In this document: positions 22,684 to 34,340 of the stretch, in pieces
Position numbering within the stretch: the first letter of the stretch is position 1
How the letters are laid out: the number at the start of each line of letters is the position of its first letter
NCBI GenBank assembly: GCA_022925895.1
Contig: JAKSYS010000055.1
Span: forward strand, 1 to 64,000
DNA length: 64,000 nucleotides
DNA from: Fragilaria crotonensis
Lineage: Eukaryota > Bacillariophyta > Fragilariophyceae > Fragilariales > Fragilariaceae
Direction: 5' to 3'
Made by a program: the position numbers and the translations under genes
Notes under the pieces: model-generated
The model's database searches: none
What the model was told of the DNA's origin: nothing
Seen by the model: the letters and a program-made list of their open reading frames with translations, nothing else

Positions 22684-24299
22684 ATGGCAAGTCAGATTTC
22701 AAAAGCGCAAGATCGCTGCAGGGGTTGTGGATTACCGCCACGAGAAACGGATGGAGTCCTTATTCGCCTCAAACGATGCTCTCGGTGCAAGCAGGCTTGG
22801 TATCACGATGCTGACTGCCAACGGAAGGATTTAAAGCGTCATCGGAGGCAAGAATGTAAATCGTCTGAACAACCGATCACCCCATCACAAAATGAATTGT
22901 TTCACGTTGAGAAACGCGAGGGAAGAGGGAATTGTCTTGTGGCGTCGTCACCATTGAAACTTGGTTGCATCCTATTAGAGGACAAACAACCTCTGGTGCC
23001 TCCCGTCCTACGACACGAGTATTCTTTACAAAGGTGCGCAGCTTGTTTTGGGAAACTCAAGAGCCGCACCTACCAGTTTAAGGATGTGGCCCATTGTCCC
23101 CAGTATCCAGTCGTTTTGTGCTCTGAACTGTGCCTAAAGGGATCCATATCGTGGCTTCGCGAAGAGGAAGTTTATGTCTCGAAAATTCTTGCAGGAGGAG
23201 ATTCTCCGATTCGAGTCTTTGCCACCACGATTCTTTTGTACCGAATGGTTCGGGCTGCTTCCCTTTCTTCGAACACTGCTCTTGAGCTTGCTAAGCTGCA
23301 ACAGCACAAGCCTCGTCACAATGCGCGAGGGACAGGTGAGGAGGAAGCGCATATCCATGCAGTCACGACTGTGGCGAGGATGCTGCTTCATCAAGACCCG
23401 CTCACTCAAGAGATGGATTGTTCGCTCGAGGTTTTGGAGCAACTCCTGACCAAGCTGAAAACAAATGGATTTTGCATTGCAGATTGTGAATCCATCGCAT
23501 TAGGGTTGGGTGTGTATCCAGAAGCCAGTTTTGCGAATCATTCTTGTTCTCCCAATGCGATTCAGACCTTTGTCTATGGTATTGAAGGCATTCTTCCGGC
23601 GATACGATTGACCGTCTGCGATGAGAATGGAATCACTGCTGGTGATGAAATTTGCATATCGTACATTGACTCTACGGCGGTTCGACCGTCACGACAAAAA
23701 ATGTTGCAAGATGCATACTACTTCCGGTGTTCCTGTCAACGATGTGCATGTACCGAGGAGCCCACAGGATTGCGATGTGTCTCGTGTCAAGATGTTTTCG
23801 TTGTCGCCGACGCCGAAGGATACCGCTGCCTCAGTTGTGGTGAAACTAATTTTGCGGATGCCAAGAACTTGATCCAACGGTTCCATCATCTTCGGGAGAA
23901 GGCTACTTCGGACGAATACCTTGGAATGTTGGAATCGTTCGAAAAGATCTTCCTTACGTCATCCTGGTACTTTCAGGAATGTGGAGACCGATGTCTTCAA
24001 GCGATACTCGATGATATTGGGTGTTGTTCAAGTGAGGCCGACCGAATGACACTTTGCCGTAAAGCATTGTCGTTGTGTGAGCGATTGTTGCTTTCGGGAA
24101 TAAAGGATCAGGAGTTTTGCGCATGACCATGCTCCTATACAAATGCTCAAAATTGCGTCTCTATGTTCAGCCTGATCCGTCCGTTGCGATTGGTGAATTA
24201 CAACAATGCCTGCAGCAGTTGTTAGTCTTGTACCCACCGAATCACGAAGTGATCATTGATCTGACGGCTACGATACGCCAAGTATGCTACAACTATTAG
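22684..24299 (+). CDS. SMYD-type SET + MYND lysine methyltransferase
   Basis: Transfers methyl groups from S-adenosylmethionine to lysines of histones or other proteins. A MYND zinc finger occupies residues 12-58 (CRGC ... CSRCKQAWYHDADCQ ... HRRQEC) and is inserted within the split SET domain as in SMYD proteins. SET core: GRGNCLVASSPLKLG (N-half), then SFANHSCSPNA and GDEICISYID. The post-SET cysteines CSCQRCAC follow, then an additional CxxC pair (CVSCQD, CLSCGE). The first frame stops at 24126; the C-terminal helical segment (LLYKCSKLRLYVQPDPSVAIGEL) continues in the next frame to 24299, consistent with one missing base at about 24108-24125. Divergent from LRR copy 2. Confidence 0.85.
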
Positions 24300-25374
24300 T
24301 TATAGACTACGATTATATTGTGGATAGATCCGTCAGCGGGGTTGCATTCATGCTTGTGATTACGTTTCAAATGTACCAGGTCCTCAAGACTTCGAGGATT
24401 ACTCATGTGCTGTCGTGTAAAGTACTGTTGTGATGTGAGATGGGAGGTGCGATGAGGTTTGTGGTTCCATCGTTGGATGTTGGACGTTATGTGCGTTTCG
24501 TGGATTCAGTACGTCTACGAATTCATACTACAGTACTTGTATAGTACGTCCAGCATTTCATCCTCATCAATACATGTGGGTCGACGATTCATGATCAAAA
24601 GATTCATACTCATGTCAAATGATACTCCCAAATCGAAACGTATTATGTACTTAATGAAGAATACCAACAACTATTTAAAAACCGAACGTATATATCACAC
24701 TTCTTAAAATTAACTCCGTTGCCTGCCATGCAGTAAAACGAGTACCTTATATAATAAATGTTTTTGTTTTTCATGTGAAAGAACTTTCGCCTAATGGGTA
24801 TCATGGTATCATCGTCTGCCAGGTCCCTCACACCGACAGATAATTACAGACCATGAGAATCATGTGCAATCGAACCCCTTAACAAGAAACGTCAACACAG
24901 CATGATTAGCGTTCTAGCCAAGATTCGCTCTCGTCATCACTTCCTTAGCAAATACAGTGTAGGAACACAGTTTTTAAAATGTGAACATGTAGATTCGAAT
25001 CAACGGAACGACGGACCCCGCTCTCATCCTTGCATTGTGACAAATTGTGACCCCCTGCTCTCATACAAATTGCATACAGTTCAACATTAGAATATTTCAA
25101 AATGTCAGTCTCTGTCAAGGAAAATCCGTCTTCAGAGAAGATTCATCAGGATTCGACCTCCGAAGATTCAGATATCGAAAGTTCATTAGTTGTACTCGGA
25201 GTACTCCACAAGAAAGATCTGCATCACTTCGGCATCTGCCGTCACGCTTATTATATTATACAATATTTATCCAAAAGTAAGTTGGAAGAGCAGTAGGGGC
25301 ACTGAAGAGGAATGATTTTCATTGAGCTTCAATCTCACCACCGATGTTAACCTTCGTTGATTGGTTGGCATCAG
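24300..25374. other. intergenic region, no gene seen
   Basis: 1.07 kb, AT-rich. Contains a GTAC-rich patch at about 24505-24555 and otherwise no recognisable gene, RNA or repeat. The right part presumably holds the promoter of the GDPD gene. Confidence 0.5.
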
Positions 25375-26738
25375 ATGCTTTTCCGCCCTTTGATTCTTGC
25401 GTGCATTCTTGCCGTTACGGCAGCACAGAAGGATAAGAAGAAGAAGATCGTAAGCCTTGGACCTCGTCCGTACTTCTTGGTGGACACCATGGCTCCGTCC
25501 TTCTTGAAAACTAAACTTGGTAAGTTCGAAGCCCTTCAAGGTTAAGTTCAGCTGCTGGTGTTTTCATCCATCGAATCTTACCCGAATCAATACAGCCAAA
25601 TGCGCCGCAACTAAGACTGAGTTCAAGCAATCCGACTTTTCCATTGGTCACCGTGGAGCTCCTATGATGTTTCCGGAACACACCGAAGCTTCCTGGAAGG
25701 CGGCTGGCCTCATGGGCGCTGGTATCATTGAGTGTGATGTCACATTCACAAAAGATACCGAACTCGTCTGCCGTCATGCGCAGTGCGATTTGCACACAAC
25801 CACCGATGTTGTCTTGCGCCCTGAAATGAACGCCAAATGCACAACTCCGTGGGCCCCTGGTGTGAGTCCCAAGTGCTGCACCACCGATTTCACTCTTGCT
25901 GAAATCAAGACTCTTTGTGCGAAGATGGATTCTTCTGGAGGCAGTGCTGCTCTCACAGCCCAGAAGTATGTGTACGGAGGAACCGCTGATTGGAGAACTG
26001 GTAAGCTGAGGAGACAGGATCTGGCAACGCATCCAAAACTATATCCACTCACCTCAATACTCCCATTGCACGTCAGATCTTTACCAGGTCGGATGCCCTA
26101 AAGTTGTTACCCACAAGGAGTCCATCCAGATCATCAAATCCCTTGGTGGAAAATTCACCCCAGAGCTCAAGTCCCCCGAAGTCCCTATGCCTTTCATGGG
26201 CACTTTCAGCCAGGAAGATTACGCGCAAAAGTTGATCGATGAATACGTTGCCGCCCGTGTTCCACCTAAGAACGTGTGGCCACAATCTTTCTACGCTCCG
26301 GATGTCTACTACTGGGTTGCCAACACCGACTATGGTGCTCAAGCAGTCGCCCTCGACCCCGATGATACAAGCACGGAAGCCGAAGTTGAAGACTGGATCA
26401 ACGAACTCGTTGCGAATGGCGTTCAAATTGTGGCTCCACCCATGTGGCGTCTTGTCGACCCTGCTCCAGGTCCACTCAAGATGGGTCCATCTCACTACGC
26501 CTTGTACGCAAAGGCTGCTGGTCTTGACATTATTACCTGGACTTTGGAGCGCACTCCTCCAGGCCTCCAAGGCTATTACTGGCAAACTCTGAACGCTGGC
26601 GGTGTCTCTCTTGTTGATGGTGACAACTATGCTCTGCTTTACGTCCTCGCTTATCAAGTTGGTATCTTGGGAATCTTTTCTGACTGGCCTGCCACTGTCA
26701 CATTCTTTGCCAACTGCTACAACCTGAAGCTTCGTTAG
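25375..26738 (+). CDS. secreted glycerophosphodiester phosphodiesterase (GDPD)
   Basis: Hydrolyses glycerophosphodiesters to glycerol-3-phosphate and an alcohol; in algae such secreted enzymes scavenge phosphate. 403 aa from three exons (25375-25519, 25596-26000, 26077-26738) separated by two 76-nt GT-AG introns. The signal peptide is [18 protein letters not shown]. Catalytic features: HRGAP (His67, Arg68), [16 protein letters not shown] for metal binding, and VCRHAQ with the second catalytic His. WTLERT and the DGDN segment near the C-terminus fit the TIM barrel. Several cysteines suggest disulphides. The frame is intact. ATG 25375 is chosen because it begins exactly at the signal peptide. 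Confidence 0.9.
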
Positions 26739-28019
26739 AAAGTTTGGCAAAGATCACCGTAGTCGGGGTAGCGTAACTCTCATAAATATTTTTGTCAGTC
26801 CATATGGCAATGGGTTTAAGGAGTTTGGAGTCAGTCTATGATAAAAATTCAAGCGTCGACAACGAGTATTTTTTATGACGGTGTCCGTTTATGTAAGCCT
26901 TCTGTCCGACCCCGGCAATATTGCGTTCGTATCCCCAGCGCTGGCGTGATACTGTGGGAGTTTGAAAAAGGAGCTAACGTATGCTACATGACACATGACC
27001 GATGTCCCAGTCTATCATAAGTCTGAACACGTCCATAATCCATCCCGAGTATGTCCCACTGAATACAACCTGGAGCACTGTACTACAGTACCTGGTACTC
27101 CACCTTTCAGTGAGGATTAAACTTTGTAATTTAGAGTGTTCAGTATGGACTCGAATACAACATACAACTGAACGTCGCCATGAACTACAGTTGTGTCATG
27201 GACAAGGCAGGCGACTACGGGGCAGACACCTTACCAGGCTACAGTACCCGGTTTCCTTGTCGATAGCGAAGCCTGTGAGAACCAAGTGACATTGTGTTGC
27301 TATGACACAGGAAACTACTCTGTGCTAAACCTTACTCGAGTAGGTGTGTATTATGAGTTAGGAGTATGGAGAAAATGCGAGGTGACGCATATCTTGTGTC
27401 GCAAGTGCAATCTGCTACCTGCACTGCACATCGCACATGTCACCACAATATGGCGTTTGCCGAGAGCCGCCAGAGGCAGTCATGGGTTTCATTGTTGCAT
27501 TGGCGTCTCACTTGCCATAACACCTACCTGAGTGCAAGCTATGCGTAGTACAGTTGTAGTGGGCCTTAAGTAGGAGTGGTTTAAGCCTCGCCATACAAGG
27601 GTACCACTGGTAATCCCAACCCGAAGTGGGATAGCACCCTACGGCTTACAGGAGTGTACGCCCGGTATTATACACATGTAGAACCAGCGACGGCATCCTT
27701 GGATCCTTGGACGTTGCTAGATTTTGATGTAACGCGTAACGGTCAGATCGAATACCACGACTGGCGACCTGGAGCAATGCTGCTTATCACATATATCGAT
27801 GGTACACGTGCCGTAGCATAAGTTCTAGTTCTAACGGTTTCACTTCGTTGAAGTACAGTGCAATACGGCAATGGACCTCCAATAAATACAAATTCAGAAT
27901 GAAATAGATTAGACGTTAGAGAGTCAAAGAATGGATTCATTGGTTTGGCACTTGCCTGCAATCGTCGTTGGATCTCAAGCTTCTATGGTTGTGGTCAGTT
28001 GTTAATTGATGACGGTCAA
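26739..28019. other. intergenic region, no gene seen
   Basis: 1.28 kb. Short frames only. GTAC words at about 27080-27105 (CTACAGTACCTGGTAC) and 27240-27250. The right end is the presumed promoter/leader of the RCC1-repeat gene. Confidence 0.5.
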
Positions 28020-29775
28020 ATGTCGTCCACCACTAATGTGCCGAGAATGAATGCTCCTTCCTTTTCATCTGCTTCGTCATCAGGTTCAATGTCATCGTCA
28101 TTGTCGCAACGAGGGAGCTTCAATATTTGCTTAAGCAGACTGGAAACGACGATCCTGACACCAAGTGGCGATGTTCTAGTCTGTCGTGGTCGAGACTTCG
28201 CTCGACGTTCTGACCGCAGAGATCTGCAGACTACCCGAAACGGTCTTTGTGCAATTGATGCTAATTCCTTTTGCGACGTGTGTGTCAATGTGAATGGAGT
28301 GCATCAGAACAATAATCAGAATGCGAATGACAGTTCTGGTACAGGAAATGGTCGAGGACAAATCCAATTGGACAATGAAAGCGCCAAAGAAAACTACAAC
28401 GATTTGTCGGCACCTCCTAGTTTCGATTATTCAAACTACGAGCCGGCAATACCAATAGCAGACAAGCAGCAGCCGAGACATCCGCTCGCGCAGGTACCAG
28501 AACAGAACGGTAGAGAAAATGAGGATGGATTTGTCAGACTCTTTGGCTCCCTGCTATCGTCACCGAACGGCGCTTCGGAACACCAACACCATCCGAAGGA
28601 GGAACCTGATAATCCCATGACATCGGATGCGCTCTCCACCCCCACAGTCCTCCACGGAGTACCCACCTGTTTGATGCGGGAGATTCGAATATCTGCCATT
28701 TCGGCGAATGCATTGGGGTCACACGTTTTGCTCATTTCCACACAGGCCCTCCTCTTCTCCTATGGTTCCAATACCCATGGACAACTTGGTCTTGGCACTT
28801 CGGAATTGTTCGTTCCAACGCCCACTCTTGTGACGGCTGTCCTGGAAGGTGGCGGTAAGACGTTACACTGTGCAGCAGGTGTGGATTACAGTTTGATTTG
28901 TGTCAAGACACGTCAACGACGGACTCAAAAGAATTCTGGTGATGCCCTGTCGCAAAGTGCCTCGGACTTTTATCTTCACCAACTTTATGGATTTGGGTCC
29001 AATAAGGGAAAGAAACTAGGCCTCTACAAGAATGCATCTGAGATGAACGTTACCTTGCCACATCGCATCGCCCTCCACGCCAAGGTCACCTGGCCGTCGG
29101 ATGCCAACGAGAAATCGTCCCCACAAAAAGGGTTTGCTGCACTTCCCGTCGGTATCTTTTGCCTGGCTGCCTCGTCGAATCATTCTGCGGCGTTGATCCG
29201 AAGTGCGACAGGGGCTGTTGATTTGTTTCTGTGGGGAGAATCGAGGGCTCTCGGTTTGGCCTCGGATAGTGGTGCCATCACCAAGGTTGAATCACTGTCT
29301 TACAACCCTGCACTTGTTGATGATGAAGATTCTTACCTGATGCCATCGGAATATCCATCGCAAGTGGCGCTCGGCGTCAACTGTACCTTTGTTCTGTTGA
29401 ATACAGGTCGATGTCTCTCGTTCGGAGGATCACATTTACTTCCCGAAAAGGTATGTCTGGAACCGACTGAAGTCGAGTTGGACTCGCGGATCGTATCTCT
29501 GAGTGTTGGCAGTCAACACGTGCTCGCCACTTGCGTGGGGCAAAAGGTATATAGCTGGGGCGTCGATCCTGCCACATACCATAACGGCGAGACCATTGGA
29601 AGTTGGGAAACGCGCCATTCAAACCTTTGCAGGCCATGACGCTTCAGCGTTTGTTCTTGAGGATGGTACGGTGCAGACCTGCGGTGCCTCATCGGGCCGG
29701 TTGGGACAGGGAGAAGTTCCACCAAATCCGAAGAAACCGACAGCCGTATTTGGAGGGTTGAGATTATGGAGATGA
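28020..29775 (+). CDS. RCC1-repeat beta-propeller protein
   Basis: An RCC1-like protein. After a low-complexity Ser/Asn-rich N-terminal ~220 residues come blades recognisable by their Gly-rich cores: FSYGSNTHGQLGLG (about residue 250), YGFGSNKGKKLGL, FLWGESRALGLAS, SFGGSHLLPE, YSWGVDPATYHNG and QTCGASSGRLGQGE. RCC1 itself is a Ran exchange factor on chromatin; most relatives have other roles, so no substrate is assigned. ATG 28020 is the first in frame. The frame changes at about 29584-29600 (net +1, most simply two bases lost in GAGAGACC), after which the last blades read to 29775. The C-terminus may extend further. Confidence 0.75.
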
Positions 29776-30272
29776 ATTTCAGTGGACCATGCCCACAGCG
29801 TTGCAGCGTACAAGCACCGGATGCTTGGAATGAAGACGCTGAGAAGACGTCTTGTCAAGGGATTAGTATAGGTGCTACTCCCTGAGCCCCGACGGGTGCA
29901 CTTTGTATTGATTTCTAACTTAGAAATACATAGTTACATTCGTTGGTCCACCAGCCTCTAATCTACCGGTAGTAGTAGGAGTGCAATTATTCGGCTGTAC
30001 TGTAGAAGGAACTACCGTGCACTGGTAGTAACAAAAGTCGCACACTTACTGGAGTAGTAGTAGTAGCAGGCTGACTGACGTGTGTCTTGTTGTCTGAGGA
30101 AAATGAGGTGGTTACACAACGATTGTTGTCGATGAACCGCCGATCCTTCCGTAGATGCGATGATGTTTGATGTTTGATGTGTCACGTAAATGTCATCTAT
30201 GATCACCATCAACCATCGGATGCTATTCGTTGTTGAGAACGAGTATAGCAGTTGGTTCAAGATTCGTCAACA
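29776..30272. other. intergenic region with TAGTAG/GTAC words
   Basis: About 500 bp upstream of the CRTISO-like gene. Simple TAGTAGTAG runs at 29965-29980 and 30052-30064 and CTGTACTGTAG near 29995. No gene seen. Confidence 0.45.
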
Positions 30273-32334
30273 ATGATTCTACCTACTCTTACAGTAACTC
30301 TCTCGTTCTTTCTCATCAACCCCGTCACTTCCTTCGTCTCTCCCGGTTCGAATTTCATAAATGATGCCAAAATTCCTCGAAACGGAGTCAGCACCAAATC
30401 GTCGTCGTTGACTAACAATCGGCTCGCGTTTGTTACATCATTATCATCATCCACCAACGAAAATAATGATATTCAAGACAAAGAAGAAGAAGTGGTGGAA
30501 GTGATTGTTCTTGGTGCTGGTTTGGGTGGTTTGTCGTGTGCGGCACTATCATCCAAATATGGTCTCAAGACCCTGTGTTTGGAAGCACATGATACTCCCG
30601 GGGGATGCGCTCATTCCTTCCAACGTTACAGTTCTTCTTCGAGTACTAGCAACAGCAGCAACAATAACAACAATTCCTCCAGAATTCCATTTTGTTTTGA
30701 TTCGGGTCCGAGTCTCATTTCTGGATTGTCCCGCAAAAGTACCAATCCCTTGCGACAATTGTTGGATGCTGTCGGGACGAGTGATGAGATTACGTGGTGC
30801 ACCTACAATGGGTGGGTGGTACACGATTTGGCCGACAACCAATCCTTTCGTGTCACGACGGGCAATACAGGAGAATTTGAACATGCGATTGAACAAAAGG
30901 CAGGTGTGGCGTCGAGAGTGGCATTTGAAGAATTCAAGAACAAACTGCTCATGCCCAAGGGATTGTCCGAAGCAAGTACGTACGTTCCACCATTTGCGCT
31001 CCGAGGTGGATTCGGGGTGGTGGCGAGTTTAGCACGTTATATGTTGAAACTACTAAGTATTGGAACAAGAGGTACATTGTTGACGGGACCATTCACAAAA
31101 TGTTTGGATCTTTATGAGGTACGTGGTGTTTTTTTGTCGTTTCATGTTGTGATTGTGTGCCATACGTGCTTGCCGAGCTTGATGTTCAGGAAATAACAGT
31201 TTCATTTTGGTATAGATGAACGATCCCTTTGTCAAAAAGTGGTTCGACTACCTTGCATTTGCCTTATCGGGGGAAGATGCAGCACATACTCAAGCAGCAC
31301 CGATTGCATATATGATGAGAGATTTGCATTCCGAAGGTGCAGTTTTGGACTACCCCATGGGAGGTATGGAATCCTTGATCCAAGCCATGGTGTCGGGAAT
31401 TCACAAACATGGTGGCGAGCTGCGACTGAACAGTCGAGTTGAATCCCTACTACTAGAAGAAAACAATCAAGGAAAGCCCGCTTGCACGGGTGTCGTATTG
31501 GAAAACGGAAGACGCATAATGGCCACCAAGGGTGTTGTTTGCAATGCTCCACTTTGGAATATGGCGCGCATCTTGCAGGATAGTGTTGTTGACGATGCAC
31601 CCAAAAGTATTGTGGACGCTGTGGCTACCGTCCAAAAACAAGCGGATGACATGTGCATGACTGGTTCCTTTATGCATTTGCATTTGGGCATTCCCAAGGC
31701 CGGGTTGCCAGATGATCTCGAATGTCACCATTCAGTCCTCAATATGGATATGGATGTCCGAGCCGAACAGAATATGGTGATAATCTCGATCCCGACTGTC
31801 TTTGACCCATCGTTGGCACCCGAGGGATATCACGTCGTGCATGCGTACACGGCAGCATCCGACTCGTTCGATGACTGGGTACCGTTTATCAAGAGCGAAA
31901 GCGGCAAGGTGGGAGCGAATCCGAATACGGGCGTGGCAGCCAGTTACGGACGGAGTGACGAGTATCAACAATTAAAGGAGCAAAAAGCCGAAGCGCTGTG
32001 GAAGGCGGTGGAACGGGTCATTCCCGATGTTCGACAGCGAGCTCAGGAAAAGGGAAGTATTGTCCTAATCGGAACACCTCTGACGCACCGACGTTACAAC
32101 CAAAGATTCCGTGGTACCTACGGGCCTGGTCCTGCGCCGGGGAAGGAGATTTGGGAGCTTCGAGGGGCGTTGACGCCGATTTCGAATTTGCTGGCCTGTG
32201 GCGATACGACCTTTCCAGGTATTGGACTTCCGGGGGTCGCTGCGTCGGGTACAATTGCGGCCAATACTCTGGTATCTGTGAGCACCCAAATGCAACTCCT
32301 GCAGGAACTCAAAAGCGCAGGTGCGCTTCAATAA
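30273..32334 (+). CDS. CRTISO-like FAD-dependent carotenoid isomerase/desaturase, plastid-targeted
   Basis: 654 aa from two exons (30273-31118 and 31216-32334; 97-nt GT-AG intron) joining LDLYE to MNDPFVKKWFDYLAF. The N-terminus MILPTLTVTLSFFLINPVTSFVSP is a signal peptide followed by a Ser-Phe plastid motif, fitting diatom plastid import. The Rossmann FAD motif VIVLGAGLGGLSCA lies at about residue 75, and CLEAHDTPGGCAHSF follows as in phytoene-desaturase-family enzymes. The C-terminal signature GDTTFPGIGLPGVAASG closely matches carotenoid cis-trans isomerases. A poly-Ser/Asn insertion interrupts the N-terminal domain (about 30625-30680). A role in carotenoid (lycopene) isomerisation is inferred from family; the CRTISO family also holds non-isomerase relatives. 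The frame is intact. Confidence 0.85.
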
Positions 32335-32551
32335 CGCGCAAGTACTTGTTGAGCTAGCATTAGAAAATTTAAATCAAGTTCTAGCACCAGTTAACAATCA
32401 CAACTGCTGCAAAGTTTGAGCTGGCATAGTAGGAGTGTCATTTGATAGAAACGAGCCACTAGGAGATCGAATGAATGACCACACAAGATCGTCGTACACA
32501 CCAGACTCCAAACTCCGGTACTGCATGAATAGGTGCATTTTCGCTTTTAAT
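32335..32551. other. convergent 3' intergenic region
   Basis: About 220 bp between the stops of the CRTISO-like (+) and CIA2 (-) genes. Nothing specific seen. Confidence 0.5.
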
Positions 32552-33534
32552 TCAAACTTGCATATTCCCCGTCATTCCATTTCCTATGCACTTGTTGACG
32601 ACGCCCAACAAATGTGCATTCTCTAGAGCTGCTGTTACGCGTTCCTTGTCAGCCAATTGTTTGTTGATGGCATGTTCACTGGCATGTGTTCCGGGCTGTA
32701 TTTGAACGTGAATGGCAAAGCGTGTTGGGAGGGATCTTCCCAATTTGACTCGGAGGGATAATCCAATCAAGGTTGCCATGGAACAATGCGGGATTGTCGG
32801 ACTGTCCATCAATTGATGGAGTTGTGTTTGAATAAAAAATGGATGAGATCTCGAATGGATACATAGAGAAGATGACACTACGCTGTTTCATCCATGATGC
32901 ATTTTTTCCAATTGCAATTGCACTGTACTCACGTGAATCGAACATGAACTGTTGAAGGTTTGGTGTTGCATCCACTGTCGAGCACTGTTATATGATTCCG
33001 ATTGACCACCTTGAGCTGTTCCAAAGTCAAGGGATGTTCTGGATCTTGAATGTTTCGAATCATGTCAAAAATTTCATCCTCATCCATGAGTTCCCGTTCG
33101 ACAGCTTTATCATCGTTCTTAATACCATGATCATGATCATCACCATTCTTTTTATTCATTGCGGATTGTTGAAAATGACGCTGTTGTTGCATACGATGCT
33201 GGCTGGAAGGTATGAAGAATGGATTTCGTTGCGATGCTTGTGCTGATGATGGAGAAGGGAATTGCAGGCCGGCATTTTGTAGAAGCTTGATGTGGTTCAT
33301 GTTCATGTTCATGTTCATGTTCATGTTCATGTTCATGTCAGCGTCAGTGGTACCAACAACACTCACATCCGTCCCGAGTGCTGCTGTTCTCCTGGTTGCA
33401 TTGAGCTGAAGCGCTTGAAGTACAAGACCTCCTTCTTGCCATCGTTGAAAGTCAATCAGCTCCTTGCAACTTTTCCTTCTAGAGACAGTGACGGAGTGAA
33501 TGGTGGGATTGGCATTGTCTTTCACTTGACTCAT
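32552..33534 (-). CDS. CIA2/MIP18-family cytosolic Fe-S assembly protein
   Basis: Part of the cytosolic iron-sulphur targeting complex (with CIA1 and MMS19) that hands Fe-S clusters to client proteins such as DNA polymerases and helicases. Two exons: 33534-32933 and 32801-32552, with a 131-nt GT-AG intron (32802-32932) restoring [15 protein letters not shown]. The MIP18 domain is unmistakable: [20 protein letters not shown], the conserved Cys in [11 protein letters not shown], and [20 protein letters not shown]. 283 aa; the N-terminal ~130 residues are a low-complexity extension with seven Met-Asn pairs encoded by a hexanucleotide repeat. ATG 33534 is the first in-frame start. A nested LTR insertion begins 38 bp upstream of this start. 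Confidence 0.92.
33295..33336. repeat. hexanucleotide microsatellite (GTTCAT)7
   Basis: Seven perfect GTTCAT units, encoding (Met-Asn)n on the minus strand inside the CIA2 N-terminal extension. The plus-strand FMFMFM frame is an antisense shadow. Confidence 0.95.
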
Positions 33535-33577
33535 GATCAATCAGATGATTGAGTGAATTGATTGACACGATGCTATG

Positions 33578-33627
33578 TGTCGAGGATAGTAGGCTACTGG
33601 ATAAGTCCAGTACCGGTGAGACAGTGA
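33578..33627 (+). repeat. left LTR of element B, first piece
   Basis: 50 bp identical to 46741-46790 of the right LTR. The remainder of this LTR resumes after element A. Confidence 0.9.
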
Positions 33628-34013
33628 GTTGCGGCAGACGGTCTACTGGAACCGGCTACTGTACTGTTGGACTGGCACTGTCCTACAGCCTAGTCGTTCC
33701 ACGACTACTGTCCTGCTCCAACGACTACTGTCCTGCTCCTTCACACTATCTACTCTGCTGCAACGGCCATTGCACAGATAGTGTCGTCTCTAACGCCGAT
33801 TGAGGTTTAGCAATCAAGGTGCTCCGCATCGCTTGATTTGCAACTCCGCGACCGTCTCTAAACGGACAGCGACCCCTGTCTGGAATCATTGCGTGAGATC
33901 GATCTACTAGTTTAGATTATAAGTTTAGGATTTACTATTTGTGAAGACTGAACCGAACAAACCCTCACCCTAACAGAGTAGACTCGCAGCTTCCGGCTCA
34001 CGAGTCTCCCAAC
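33628..34013 (+). repeat. left LTR of element A
   Basis: 386 bp, matching 40837-41222 throughout as far as I can read. Confidence 0.92.
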
Positions 34014-34340
34014 TGGTTATTTTGCCCAATTTAGACTAACCATCACACGCTTCCTCGCGGCAACTCCTCCCGGGACCTGCCAAGACGAAGAGAGCTCCGC
34101 TCCAGTGAGTTAGATCTACAAGGACTGCAACTATACTAGTTTCAAGCTAGTACTAGTCGCCTTCAGTTAAGCTTTCCAAGCAAGAACTAAGGTGCTTAAA
34201 GTCTAGCTTCCAGCTAGCTATCCACAGTTAAGCTGTCGGATCCACCAAGTCCTTTATCAAGTGCACCTGACAGCTCTTTCGAAGATCTCGCCGAGGACCT
34301 TGCACTTGTCACCGCTATCATCGAAACGTTACCTCCGAGT

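Noticed and set aside
27560-27680. Possible tRNA or structured RNA (GGTAATCCCAACCCGAAGTGGGAT)
   Set aside because: A local hairpin exists (ATCCCAACCCGAAGTGGGAT), but no tRNA arms, T-loop or A/B boxes could be fitted.
33212-33552. Small plus-strand proteins with FMFMFM or HVHVHV runs
   Set aside because: Antisense translations of the GTTCAT microsatellite in the CIA2 exon.
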